Both the position numbers and the translations under genes were made by a program. A stretch of DNA of 64,000 nucleotides from Caprimulgus europaeus. Taxonomy: Eukaryota > Chordata > Aves > Caprimulgiformes > Caprimulgidae. Below are positions 25,201 through 41,130 of the stretch, piece after piece. Position 1 is the first letter of the stretch. The number at the start of each line of letters is the position of its first letter. The notes beneath the pieces were generated by a model, which worked only from the letters and a program-made list of their open reading frames with translations, was not told the origin of the DNA and did not search any database. The DNA is taken from contig OU015550.1 of the NCBI GenBank assembly GCA_907165065.1, positions 3,941,501-4,005,500 of the forward strand, read 5' to 3'.

Positions 25201-27231
25201 ACGGGGGGGATCGCGTTACCCACCCTGCCTGTCCCGCCTGCAACACACAGCACACACAGATATAGAGCAACTGCAACACATCTCCTGCCCACCCCCTCGA
25301 AAAGGGGAGAAAAGCCTTGCTCAGCCCCAGAGATGGAGCTGAGAACCCCCAAACTCATTGCACCGAGCCCCACTCCCTCGCGTGTGTTTCTTTCCCGGTC
25401 GATCGGGGCTATTTATAAGTGGAAAAATCAATTGGTGGCTTGAGCCAGCACCAGCAAAGGGAGTGGGGACCCCCAGGGAAGGAGGGGAGCTGGGTCAGGG
25501 GCCACATCACCCACCCACCACCACTCTGGGGTGCTTCATCGATAACCCAGAGGGCAGTGAAATGGAAAGGGAGAAGAAAGAAATGAAAACAGCTCTGCTT
25601 CTTGCTACCAGCAGCAAGTGCTCGCCGAGCCTTCCTTCCTCGTTTTGGGTTTTCAAATGCTGGGGAGGGGGAGCAACGAAGGGGTGGTGAGTGAGGGAGC
25701 CCAGCACACCCCAACCTGGGCAGGGTGAAGCACCCATCACCATTTCAGGGCAGGCAGAGGCTGGTGGGTCCAGGCAGCCAGGTGCCTGGCAGTGTTTGCT
25801 CCAAACCAAGATCTACACTGACAGCACCAAGCTGGCACTCCACCAGCCACCCACAAAGCCACCCCATGGGTGCCCACAGCCATGGGCTCCCCTGCCACCC
25901 CACTGCATGGGGAAAGGGGGACAATGGGGCAGGGGTTACCTGGGTGTGGGACCTGGGGGACCTCCAGGTGCCAGGGCCAGCAGGTTGCAGCTCCTCCGTG
26001 CTCCTTGCCAGGGCCAGCCCAGCTCCTGCGCCAGCCCCGTGTTTCCTCATTTTCAACACTTTGCTTTTAAGGCGGCAGCAGCCACGCGGGGTGCAGGCGA
26101 GGGGAAGTTGCAAAAAACCCCTCCAAACCTGCTTGGTTTTCCTCACTGCAACACAGGAGTCAGTAACTGAGCTGAGAAAAAGCGTGGCAAAAAATAGATG
26201 CAGCCATCGCTGCTGGATTCTCTGGGATGCTGGATCCCAGGCTGGGTCTGCCCCAATGCATCCCTTCACTCAGTGCTGCCTGCAGTGACATCCCTGCCTG
26301 TAAATACACAGAGGGGCAAAAGCCATCCCTTGTCACTCCCGAGGATGTGGCACACAGGGACCCCTCACCCCCTGTGTGCCCGGAGTGGATGCAGAATAAG
26401 CACCAGCACTACGCAGCCAGATCCGTCCCCGTACGCCGCTGGGGTCTCTCCAGCACCCACAGCTCATCCCCACCAGGATGGCGATGCCAGCACCAGCCAG
26501 GATGGTAACAGCCAGGGCATGACAAGGACACCTGTGTGATGCCCACGCAGGTGGCACAGTGCTGGGGACACCCCCATGCCCCCGTTGTGCAAAGCCACTT
26601 TGCACCATGCCCCCTTTGCACCCATGCTGGATGTGCCACCATTCCCTCAGGGGCACCGTGGCATCTCCCCACACACCCTGAGCAGATCAAGGTCCCCCCT
26701 CGGGGAAGCTCCCTGGGGTGTTGAGCCACAGAGCTGCTGCCATGCCACCCTGCCAGCAACGTGGCTGGCACCCATCTGCACCCACCCAGCTGGGATCAGC
26801 CCCCGGCCTCTCCCTCGCAGCACTCGACTTGGCAAAGCCACCACGGGGTGATTTATGTTGTGCCAAGATACCCGTGGTGTCAGGGGTTGGGTAATGCCAA
26901 GCACCCAGCAGGAGGAAGGCCAGGGTCCTTCATCTTCATTGGCACACAGAGGAGTGCAGTGCTGTGGTTGGCAGCCCCAGAAAAGAACAGCAGGACAGGG
27001 TCTGACCCATGGAATTGGGGATTCCTCACCAAACCCTGGCAGCAAACTCCATCCTTGGAGACCCTGATCACCACCAACATTGGCCATGCTTGGGGTTGGA
27101 CCAGAAGCTCCAGAGGTCCCATCCAGCCTACACTCCTCTGGGATGAAGATGGGCTGGTGGGAAAAAATGTGGGGACGGCCCCGTTTCCAACCCCAGAGAG
27201 CAACAGTGCCCCCTCCATCACCCACCCAGCG

Positions 27232-27668
27232 GGCAGGAGATGGGTCAGGCAGGTGGATGGGTTGGGCAGGAGGTGGGTCAGGCAGGAGGTGGGTCAGGCA
27301 GGAGATGGGTCAGGCAGGAGATGGGTCAGGCAGGAGATGGGTCAGGCAGGAGGTGGGTCGGGCAGGTGGATGGGTCGGGCAGGAGATGGGTCGGGCAGGA
27401 GGTGGGTCGGGCAGAAGATGGGTCAGGCAGAAGATGGGTCGGGCAGGAGATGGGTTGGGCAGGTGGATGGGTCGGGCAGGAGGTGGGTCGGGCAGGTGGA
27501 TCGGTCGGGCAGGAGATGGGTCAGGCAGGAGATGGGTCAGGCAGAAGATGGGTCAGGCAGGAGGTGGGTCGGGCAGGAGGTGGGTCGGGCAGGTGGATGG
27601 GTCAGGCAGGTGGATGGGTCGGGCAGGTGGATGGGTCGGGCAGGTGGATGGGTCGGGCAGGTGGATGG
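27232..27668. repeat. 16-17 bp minisatellite (AGGTGGGTCRGGCAGG), about 26 copies
   Basis: Roughly 26 head-to-tail units of AGRTGGGTCRGGCAGG (16 bp) alternate with a 17-bp form, TGGATGGGTCGGGCAGG. Units differ chiefly at GGTCGGG, GGTCAGG or GGTTGGG, the three outcomes expected at one CpG. The glycine/arginine-rich frames across it are repeat artefacts. Confidence 0.93.
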
Positions 27669-28251
27669 TCAAAGCCACCGCAGCCCCATCCGGAGGTGCC
27701 TTCCCCACGCAGTGAGCACGCAGCCCTGAAAGGGAGAAGGAGAAGGCGGAGGGACTTGGCAAATAAAAGCCAGGGTCAGTTGACAATGCCAGTGAAAGAT
27801 TGAGTCACCAGGACTGTTTTTAGCCCCGGCATCTCAGAAACGTGGATCGCGGCGTTGTTAACAGGCGTTTGGGTCAGGGGCCAAATGTTTTCCCTTCCCT
27901 GCGTTAAATACCACTCCTGGAAGCGACCCAGGTATCCAGCACCCGTAAAAACATTAACACAAGGTCTGTAAGGCAGCAGGACCCTGGCTGAAGCGGTCCC
28001 TAAACTGCCCAGGTAAGCTTGACCCACTAAGGAGACGGCAGGGACCTGGTGGAGGGAAAAGCATCAGTCCCTGGGTACCAAAAAGCCAGGGTTGAGTGTC
28101 CCTTGTCACAGGGTCACTCCCAGGGAAGAATTAAATGGGATCCATAAAAAAAGTCCCCTGGTTCTGGTGGTGCCAAGGTATATCCACGAGAGCCCACCTG
28201 TGCGTGGCAGCCGTTATGGGGTTAATAATACACAGCCTTGCTCTGACACCT

Positions 28252-28420
28252 CTCCTTCACCCCAAAAAGCCTCTTTTTCACCACAAAAAGCTTCTCCTCC
28301 ACCCCAAAAAGCCTCTTTTTCACCACAAAAAGCTTCTCCTCCACCCCAAAAAGCCTCTTCTTCATCACAAAATGCTTCTCCACCCCCAAAATCCTCTTCT
28401 TCACCACAAAAAGCCCCTCT
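28252..28420. repeat. 21-bp tandem repeat (CACCCCAAAAAGCCTCTTTTT type)
   Basis: About eight 18-21 bp units alternate between CACCCCAAAAAGCCTC and CACCACAAAAAGCTTC, giving a 42-bp higher-order dimer in the first part of the array. Later units are shorter and more diverged. It is non-coding and lies in the probable TFEB first intron. Confidence 0.88.
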
Positions 28421-31400
28421 GCCCAGCATGGCACAGCTTGAGGATGGCACACATGCCATCATCCTGGCTGGGCACAACAAGTGGAGGTTGGCAACCTGGG
28501 ATTTCACCATGGTGGGGCCCAATCCTGCCTCCATGGCCACTCCAAAAGCCCTTCCCGCAGGGTGGTTGGCGCAGGGCAGGAGCCCTGATTGAAACATCAC
28601 TGTCCAAGCACCCACCCGGGGAATTCACAGCCCGCCAGCGCAAACAGCCCGAGCTGACAATTCCTGCCCTCCCCTCCCACCCCTCATCCAGCAGCAGCAA
28701 TTAAAAATAAAAGTGTTAACGGGTAGAAGGACGTTCCACGGGCGAGGATGAGCCAACGGCAGCGCAGGGGCTGGGGACACGCCGCGGCTGTAGCTCAGCA
28801 CCAGCCCGGGGTTGAGTGATTAATCAGCCCCGTATCGTGTCCGCCTTTCAGCAGGGAGATGAGGAGAGGAGCAGGGTGACCTTGGAGGGGGCCTCAGCCG
28901 TGCTGGTGGGGAAGGATGTGTGGCTGCACCACGTCCTGCTCACCTTGGCAAAAGTCACACGTCCCCAAGTGTGCAGGAGAGAGCTGGGAGTGGGAACCCA
29001 TGGCCAAAGAGTCAACCCCATCCTGCTCCAACGTGGGTTGACTCCAGGCAACCTAAGTGCTGACTTTTTTTAACTATATAAATGAGCAATAAAAAGACAG
29101 GCAGGACAGCACCATCCCTGGCCCCCAGCTTGGCTGCAGCAGGACACATCTAACACACCACAGTGCTGGGATTTAGAGGCCTCAAAACCCTAGAAACCAC
29201 CCCAGAAAGTGGGAATACTCAGCAAAACCAGTACTTGAGGTCCATGTGCCCCAAGTTCATGGTGCTATTTGCCACGAGCAGAAGGTGCAAGGTGACAGCA
29301 GCCACCCCGTGCTCCCAGCGCCGCCCCCATCCCTCCTCCCTCCCTCCCTCCCTCTGTGGCCCCGTGCTGCTGGAAGGAGGTAATATTTATAAATATGCCA
29401 CATCCAACCCCCAGCACCCGGCCAGGAGGCTTCTCAGAAGGTGGATTTCATGTAACTGTACCGCAGCACCGCGGCCACCCTGTCCATGGGAGCCGCAGCT
29501 GTTCCTTGTCCCCAAGAATAAACAAGTTGGGGACAGTCTGTGACTTGTCCTCCCCAAACAGCCCCAGAGCTCTCCCCGACACCATCCCGGCCCCGGCAGC
29601 ACCTCTCATGCCATGGGGAGCACCCAGCCACCGCCACTTACCCGCAGAGGAGAGGTTTCTCCTCTTCCCTCCTTTCTCCCAGGCTCAGCCCGGTGCTTTC
29701 CTGCTCCCTGAAGGTCAAACTCAGCTCTCGGGAGCCCCCGCTGCCAACCCAGCCCCTGCCCTGGCACGATGCCGGTGCAACCGGGTCGGATCCTCACCGC
29801 CAGTGCTGCCGCCTCCTCGGCACAAGTTTCACCGGTTTGACCATGAAGAAGCTCAGAGGTTTTTCCCACCACGTTGGGTTTTCTCCAGGCGAGATCTTCG
29901 CCTGTCCTGAGCCTGCAGCAGTTCCCGAGGGGTGGCTGTGGTGGTGGGGCTGAGAGTGGCACCCACCCTGCTGCAGATAAGGTGGGAGCTGCAGCCAGCA
30001 CCGAGCCCGCTGGCACCCAACCTCCCCTCCTGCCACGGAGATCGCAAGCTGGGAGTGGGGAAACGCTCCCTATGTGCTGGGCAGCTGCAGACCCCCGGCC
30101 TGACTGCAGCCCCCTCCTCATTTTCTCCTTAAAAATTCCCCATCCCATACAATTCCCCTAAATATTTTGAGGAAACAGCCTCAGCAAAAGCCAAAGCTGC
30201 TGCTCTCGCTTGTCCCTGAGGCTCCAAAAACTCCCCTGCTTGTCCCCAACTCACTGCCAACCATTGCCACCAAGATGTCTCAGCCCGGACCCTACACCGG
30301 GGAGCACCCTCAGCCCCTCCACTTGCTCCTGGTGCCATGTAGTGGGGTCTGAAGGTGCCCAGGTTGGGTGCCCCCTCAGCCCTGTTAATTTTGGCACCTG
30401 GGTGCTACCGCAGCAGCTGCACAAACTGCGCTGGAGGTTCGGCCACGCGCTGAAAGGAGAATTTACAACCGAAGCGGAGTCCCCACATAACGCTGAGCCG
30501 GGCAGAGGAGCGGGGCTGAGCCAGGGTGATGGGAAACCTTTGGCTTCACAACTGTTTATACGAGAGGTAAATCACTTTCATTAATAGTGTGCACATAGGA
30601 GAAGGAAAAAAAAAGGGATGTAAGCAGCAGGGAAGGATGGTGCCTGGGCGTTTCAGGTTTATCCGGAAAGAAAGTTGCACTGATTTAATTACAGGAGGGG
30701 ACTGAAGCAGCAGGCAGGGTGTGGGGAGTTTGTTTCGAGGTAAATGCATTTGTAGGAAGGGTGACAAAACCCCAGGAGCGATTCTTAGAAGAGCCTTTAA
30801 AAATAAGACAGCACAGTCTCCTCACAAAGACTATAGGGACCATGGGGCTGGGGGGTGGGCCATGTCACTGAGAGACCCAAAACCCTCCCCAAGTGACCCC
30901 ATTCAGGTGAAGCTCTCCACCATCCGCTGCAAAACCACTGGCCACACTGCAGTGCTCATCTCTGTGGTCCCACTCCTGGTCCTGTAGCACCTACCTCCCC
31001 AAAATGCCTCCTGAACTGCCCGCCGCACCTCCAGAGACGGAGCCTCCCCCATTCCCTGGGGGGTTACGGAGCTCTGCCCCTGTCCTGCGGACCCACAGCA
31101 CAACACAAGCTCCCAGCAGCCAGGATCCGGCCCCACGCCATCCTCCTGGGATGGATCCCACCACCGTGGCACAGCAAGCTGCTTCTGGTGAGGTCCTTCC
31201 TCTGTCACTCAAGACTCAGCCCTCGTGCACTCTTCCTCTACCCACAGGGAAATCGTGTGGTTTCTTTTCTCTTTCTTTTATCTTTTTTTTTTTTCCATTT
31301 AATATTTATAGCTTTGCTCCACTGCCTGTTTGTTCAGCAGAAAAGGAGGGGGAAGAAGGAGACAGTTTCTTCAAAGGTGGTTGTCAGCATCAGCTGGAGA

Positions 31401-33059
31401 GGACCAGAGCCAGCATCAGGGCCAGGATCGCACCCGTCATTCCCACTTTTCTCACCAATGTGCTGCCTCCACCTAAAGCCAATGTGTGGATCTCCCTGGA
31501 AGGTGAGGAGCAGGAACCAGAGCTCATCCTGGAGCTTGCATCCTTGGGCTGACCATGTCGTGGGACCCTACATGCACCCCAATCTGGCAGGAAAATCCGC
31601 TCTGACCGAAACCCAAGTGCCAGGGGCCAGCGCTGCGTTTGGGGCACGCAGGGGGGAACCATTGAAGCTCTTTCTGGGCATACCAGTGGGGGAAAAAAGA
31701 AGAGCACGTATTTCCTGTCTGCATTTCTGAACAGAGATCATCCTTTTTGTCCCTCCAAGCATTACCCCGCCAGCACCTTCCCCTGCTCCAACAGCAAGGG
31801 TGACAATGACCACGGCTCACCCTGGGAATCACCGGCTACAAGGGGGATGCACCCCGACCACCTCCGCACTGGGACTGCGACACGGCTCGGCAAAGCCCTT
31901 GCTGCTGCATCCCCCAGGCTTGCAGAGGTGATGCCACCACAGAAAAGCCACCATGGGATGCCCACAGGGCTGGAGCCAGCGTGGCACAGCACAGTGACAG
32001 GCGCACCTCGTGCTGCTGAGCCACCTCTGCTCTTTTACGGGGCTGGAAAATGCCCAGTGCCGGCTCCTGCGGCTGCGAGGAGCCCCGTACACCTCCCTCA
32101 GCAAAGAGAAGGTCGGGGAAGCCGTCACGGAACGGCTGCCACGGGTGCAGGCTGCGGTCATGGGATGCCACGATGCTGCCGTGGTGATGTGCCACTGCCA
32201 GGCTGCAGTGTCCACGCTGGGGACATCGCTGTGCTGAGTCGACCCTGGCTGGTCACTTCCCCCCCAGCCCAGTTCCTCTTTGACCAGGACACGGGATAAC
32301 CCTTGTGCAGGGCACTTAGGAAATGGCTCCCTTTTTGGGGGGTACAGCTCAAGGACCATCCCAAAAACCCAAACCACAAACTCCAAGTGTCTCCAGGGAT
32401 GGAGCCCATGGGATGTGACAGGGATGTGCTATTCCCAGTGCTGGGAGAGCTCGGTCCCTCCCCACCATCCATCCACACCCCCCAGGAAAGGAGGGCAAAC
32501 AGCAATCCAGGCTGAGATCCCCCCATGCCATCACAACATCAGGACCCCCACACCCCCCCACAGCACCCCACGACACAGGGAGAGCCACAGGGACCCAGAA
32601 GGGTGTTTCTACCTTCAGTACACATGATTTTTTTTGAGGGGAGGGACCCCAGCATGGCCTCCCCAGACCTTTTTTCATTGCAGTGCCTGTTTCTTTCCCT
32701 ACAGCTGCTCGGGCTCCAGAGTCACCCCACCCTCAGCCCTGGAAATGTCCCCCCTGCTCCGATGATTCATCACTTTGTCGCTCACGCACGCAGGGCTCTT
32801 CCCTTTCCCCCCCCTCCACCTCCTGCCCCAGCATCACCAAAAAGCAGCAAACGGGGAAAGCTCGTCACGGCAAAGGCGGTTGGCAGCGTAGCCAGGGGCT
32901 GGACCAGGAACACACGTGTTGTAAATTCAGTGCCGTGGAGCGTGGAAAAAGAAATAAAGACTTGGCTGGAATCACAACCTCCATCCCAAACACCCGGATG
33001 CTGGAGTCGCCCCCGTTGTAGTCAGCCCCACCCCAAAGCGGTTTCCTACTGATAAGAGC

Positions 33060-33216
33060 AGGAGGCAAAACCAGCATCCCTCGGGAAGCAAAACCAGCAT
33101 CCCTTGGAAAACACACCAGTGAAACCAGCATCCCTCAGAAAACACACCAGTGAAACCAGCATCCCCTCAGAAAACACACCAGTGAAACCAGCATCCCCTC
33201 AGAAAACACACCAGCT
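33060..33216. repeat. 31-32 bp tandem repeat (AAACCAGCATCCC... ACACACCAGTG)
   Basis: Four to five units contain GAAACCAGCATCCC followed by TCAGAAAACACACCAGT. The last copies are nearly identical, so the array expanded recently. No coding role is seen. Confidence 0.88.
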
Positions 33217-34119
33217 CCCCTCCACACAACGTGGGGTCAGCACGTGTCGCCCACCACAGTCATCAGCACCCACTCCTAAAGCCTAAATCTGGTGGTTTCT
33301 CAACTCCAGTTGCCCAATTCCCAAACATTTACTGGTCCCAGTATGGTTTTCCCCACCGGATCCCCCAGCAGCAGGTTAAGTGCAGGCTCAGCCACCACCA
33401 GCACCCAGAGCAGGGAGAAACCAGCCCCGCTCCCTCCTCCGGCTGAAGGAGCAGCCGTGCATGAAGCCAAGCAAACACAGCAGGGGAAACTAAAGGGGAG
33501 GGGGGAGAAAAAAAAAACAAAAATAAAAATAAAAATCCCCCAAACTCCCTACTTTTGCTATCTGCTCCATTCTCTACTGTTATATATATTGAAAAAAAAA
33601 AAAAACTAAATAAATCACAAACTCCCTTCATGCCCCAAGGGCCGGGAACGCGCAGAAGCGCTGCAGTTCCTGGAAACAGGCCCTGCTTGTCCCCGGACTT
33701 GCACAGGCTTATTTATTTATCTTAGAAGAGCACAACAATAACCACCATATTTTCTCTCTTTTTCTTTTTCTTTTTTTGTTTCTTCTTTTTTTTTTTTTAA
33801 ATAAAATAAAATAAAGGAAATTTCCCCATCATCTGACTCACTGAAGCTTTAGAAGACACGGGGCTGGTGTAACCCTTCCTGCTTTGCAATTAATTCATGA
33901 ATATAATTAATTGGCGGCTGTAGATTAAGTGCAACCTCCTCCTACTCCCCCCCCGCACCAAAATCCCGCTGCCCCAGTGGAGTGGGGGGAGGCTCCTCTT
34001 GGTGATCCCCTAAAAGCTGTGGGTTGGGGTACCCCAACTCTTCCCCTGCTTTTTGCACACCCCAAAAGCAGCATGACGTAGGGGTGGGGGGGAGAACACA
34101 ACACCCCCCCACCACCACC

Positions 34120-35060
34120 ACTTTCTGGGAGGGGTTTGCACCCTGTCCCGGGAGGGGGGGGGGGGGTGTGCAGGGAAACCCCCGAGCAAACCCAGCGCTC
34201 ACCGAGGGCTGCAGCATCCGTGCCTCAGTTTCCCCACGCGTGGGGTAGAGGGTGCGGGGGGGGTTATGCTGGGAAAAGTGACTCAGACAAGTCACCTCCG
34301 GCTGCTGGAGGGTTCGTAGCCCCTCGGTATTTCGGAGGGGGCTGTCGGAGACCCCTGACCCCCCCAACAAAACCCGGCAGTTCAAACCCGGTAGCACCGG
34401 GAGCAGCGGCAGCCCCGACCCGGTTGGAACCTCCTGTAAACGGGGGCCGCTCCCGGGGGCGGGGAGGGGGGGACACGGGGGTGGGGGGGCGTTATTATTT
34501 ACACCAAAAGAGGCAAAAAAAAAGCACAACAACCTCGCGGCTGCGACTTTCAAGCGCCCTGGGATGGGGCGGGGGGGGGTTTGTTGGGGTGTCCCCCCCA
34601 CACCCCAGATGGGCTCCGACCCGAGGGGACCCCGCTGCACCCCGGTACCCCCCACCCCGCTGCACTCACCCGGTGGCTGCGGGGGAGAGCGGAGCCCCAA
34701 CGGAAATAAAGTGTCCCGGTTCGGCTCTGTTCGGCTCGGTTCGGCTCAATTCAGCTTGGTTCGGATCCACTCAGTTTGGTTCGGCTCGGTTCGGCCCGAC
34801 CCCGCTTCTCCGACGCCGAGGGAGGGCAGCACTGTCCGCCCGGCCCGGCCCGGCTCGGCTCGGCTCGACACGGCCCGCTCCGCTCCGCAGCACGCCGGGA
34901 GCTGTAGTCCGGAGCGGGGCAGGGCTCCCCGCGCCTGCCGGGACTTGTAGTCCCTCACCTCGGCCTCAGCAGCAGTTCGGGTTCCGTGATTTCCTCCCCA
35001 AAAAACGGGTTTTTCCAGCCCCGGAGCGGGACAAGAGGGTGGGTGCTGGGGCGGGGGGTG
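34120..35060. promoter_or_regulatory. CpG island, probable main upstream TFEB promoter
   Basis: This is the strongest CpG island in the window, with G runs at 34.15 and 34.45 kb and dense CpG from 34.7 to 34.96 kb. It contains two related promoter elements, GGGAGCTGTAGTCC near 34898 and GGGACTTGTAGTCC near 34939; reverse-complemented these read ACTACA(G/A)(C/G)TCCC, the GFY/ZNF143-associated class. There is no TATA box. No coding exon starts here on either strand, and TFEB is the only minus-strand gene lying downstream before 15.7 kb, so an upstream TFEB promoter is inferred. A divergent non-coding transcript is possible. Confidence 0.6.
34718..34800. repeat. Decamer tandem repeat (GGTTCGGCTC-like) inside the CpG island
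   Basis: About eight imperfect 10-bp units of the type GGTTCGGCTC occur in a row, with variants such as GGTTCGGATC, CAATTCAGCT and CAGTTTGGTT. Each intact unit carries one CpG, so the array adds to island CpG density. Confidence 0.8.
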
Positions 35061-35084
35061 ATGGCTGGGCTGTGCCCCGGCCCT

Positions 35085-35405
35085 GCAGCCCCTTGCACGA
35101 GCATTGTGCAGCCCCTTGCACCAGGGTTTTGCAGCTTCTTGCACTGGTGTCGTGTGGCCCCTTGCACCAGGATCATGTGGCTCCTTGCACCAGGATCGCG
35201 TGGCTTCTTGCACCAGGGTTGTGCAGCCCCTTGCACCCAGGTTTTACATGTCCTTGCACTGAGGCTATGTGGCTCCTTGCACCAGGATTGTGCAGCCCCT
35301 TGCACCAGGATTGTGCAGCCCCTTACACCGGGATTGTGCAGCCCCTTGCACCAGGGTCATGTATCTCCTTGCACCAGGATTGTGCAGCTCCTCGCACTGG
35401 TGCCA
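35085..35405. repeat. 23-bp minisatellite next to the CpG island
   Basis: About 14 units of the form CAGCCCCTTGCACCAGGRTNRTG are visible, each 22-24 bp. Variation is mostly in the last third of the unit. Because 23 is not a multiple of three, all frames stay open by turns; the apparent long reading frames here are artefacts. Confidence 0.92.
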
Positions 35406-36417
35406 GAGCCTTGGTGCAGCCATGGAGGGCTCACAGTGACCTGGGGACATTCAGGGTGATGTGAGATTAATTCTCTGGGGACAAGGGGTGGCAGTGGAAG
35501 GGAGTGATGGGGACCCTGCCTGGCCACAGGCACCAAGCCCCCCCTGCACCCCGAGTTCCCAGGGCACCGTGTCACTCTGCCACCAGGCCACCCGTGTTTC
35601 CCTCTCCATGGCTGGGATCTCCCCGCTCTGCAGGACTCACCGTGTCAAATTTGGCTGGAAACAGCAGATTTAACAGGAGGTCACACACCCCAACAGGGTG
35701 ACTGTCATCTGATGGGGACATGGGTGTCAGACAATGGGGCAATAGACATGATGCCCCGTGCTGGATCTTAAGGACCAGCCTCTTGGTTCCAGTCTGGGCA
35801 CCCAACACTCGCCTGATCTGTCTGACACTGCATCCAGCAGCTCCTCTTGGGAAGGATCCAGACACCCCAAGCTTTGGTCCCATCCACATCCCAGGCACAC
35901 CACCCCCTTTCTTCTCATCAGCCATCCTTCAGGGCTGCAGCGATGAAGAGATTTACCCCTCGAGAACAAAACCAGGGCGTTTTCCTCAGCCTGAGTGTCC
36001 TTGCATGACAGTTTTTAATCCTAATTTAATTGCAAATATGTGTAGGCAATTCCCCCAAACCTAATGAACCAAGAGCTGTTCACATGGCTCTGCACATCCT
36101 GCTCCAAACTGGTTTCTGAAGCCTCCAGCGACCACACCAGCTCAGCCCTGGGGTCCCCAAGCTGAGTACACACGCTGCAGCCTGAATTTCTCCTGGTCAT
36201 CCCAGTTTCCCAGCCAGACCCAGCACGTATCCAGGTCCCAACCAAGAAGTTGACTCCAAATTTGTCCTTGCTGCAAATTCAAAGGCTCCACGTACATCTG
36301 AACACACCTGGAAACCTTCAGCATGAGCTCAGACTTTGTTGTTTTATTCAGAAGACTTGTGCCAGATCCTGCTCAGCCCCAGTCAGATGAGACACGAGGT
36401 GTTTAGATTTGCAGCCC
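35406..36417. other. Intergenic sequence between the TFEB CpG island and the gastricsin-like gene
   Basis: About 1 kb with no recognised gene, repeat or strong motif. It lies upstream of the probable TFEB promoter and just past the poly(A) signal of the gastricsin-like pepsinogen. Confidence 0.5.
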
Positions 36418-36423
36418 TTTATT
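36418..36423 (-). terminator. Polyadenylation signal AATAAA of the gastricsin-like pepsinogen
   Basis: AATAAA on the minus strand about 100 nt after the TAA stop at 36526-36524 gives a short 3'UTR like those of other pepsinogens. Confidence 0.8.
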
Positions 36424-36523
36424 CACTACAGGAGGTTTGGAGACTATTCATCACCCTACACAGGTCCAAGGGAGGAGAAGGTGTTGCAGGCACAAATTAT
36501 CCCCTTGGTGATGCTCAGCATCC

Positions 36524-40851
<4,328 letters not shown>

Positions 40852-40910
40852 GGTCCTGGGTGCTGGTGGCTCCATGGCAGCTCCTGCACCACCTTGGCCA
40901 GGGCAGGGTG

Positions 40911-40916
40911 TTTATA
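40911..40916 (-). promoter_or_regulatory. TATA box of the gastricsin-like pepsinogen
   Basis: GATATAAAC on the minus strand, about 60 nt upstream of the ATG at 40851, predicts a start site near 40885 and a short leader. The position is comparable to the TATA box of the neighbouring PGC gene. Confidence 0.8.
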
Positions 40917-40961
40917 TCCTGGAGCTGAGCCCAGCCCCTCGCTCCAGACACCCCTTTCCTC

Positions 40962-41127
40962 TATCGCTGCACCCACCCAACGCCAACGCTCGCGGTGTGT
41001 TTATCGCCACAGCCACCCTGATTTTCCCTCCTTACCCGGCTCTTTGGGTGCTAACAGATTGGCCAGTACCTCTGATATCGAGATCAAATATGTGACATCT
41101 GATAAAAAGCAAAATTCTGTTGTTATC
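40962..41127 (-). promoter_or_regulatory. GATA-motif cluster in the gastricsin-like promoter
   Basis: GATA or TATC cores lie at 40962, 41002, 41074, 41076, 41101 and 41124. The part 41074-41130 (GATATCGAGATCAA ... CTGATAAAAAGC ... TTATCAAG) matches, in order and spacing, a module upstream of PGC at 48388-48440. GATA4/5/6 activation of pepsinogen genes in stomach epithelium is established; occupancy here is inferred. Confidence 0.65.
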
Positions 41128-41130
41128 AAG

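Larger units (their letters stand above)
21975..34119. other. Probable TFEB 5'UTR intron: repeat-rich, no coding exon recognised
   Basis: If the 34-35 kb CpG island is a TFEB promoter, this 12-kb stretch is its first intron. I see no reading frame with recognisable protein similarity. It holds four tandem-repeat arrays (22.05-22.29, 27.23-27.67, 28.25-28.42 and 33.06-33.22 kb, listed separately). Stretches that look conserved but non-coding lie near 22.38-22.70, 25.37-25.44, 27.76-28.03, 30.42-30.60 and 33.64-33.93 kb: AT-leaning, non-repetitive, with scattered CpGs and known factor motifs. No CR1 copy was recognised here. Confidence 0.5.

Noticed and set aside
26761-27803. Gly/Arg-rich open frames, 180-320 codons
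   Set aside because: Translation of the 16-17 bp minisatellite in all three frames.
34136-35464. 442-codon plus-strand open frame across the CpG island
   Set aside because: It runs through G-rich sequence, the decamer array and the 23-bp minisatellite. The predicted protein is only the translated repeats and has no recognisable domain.
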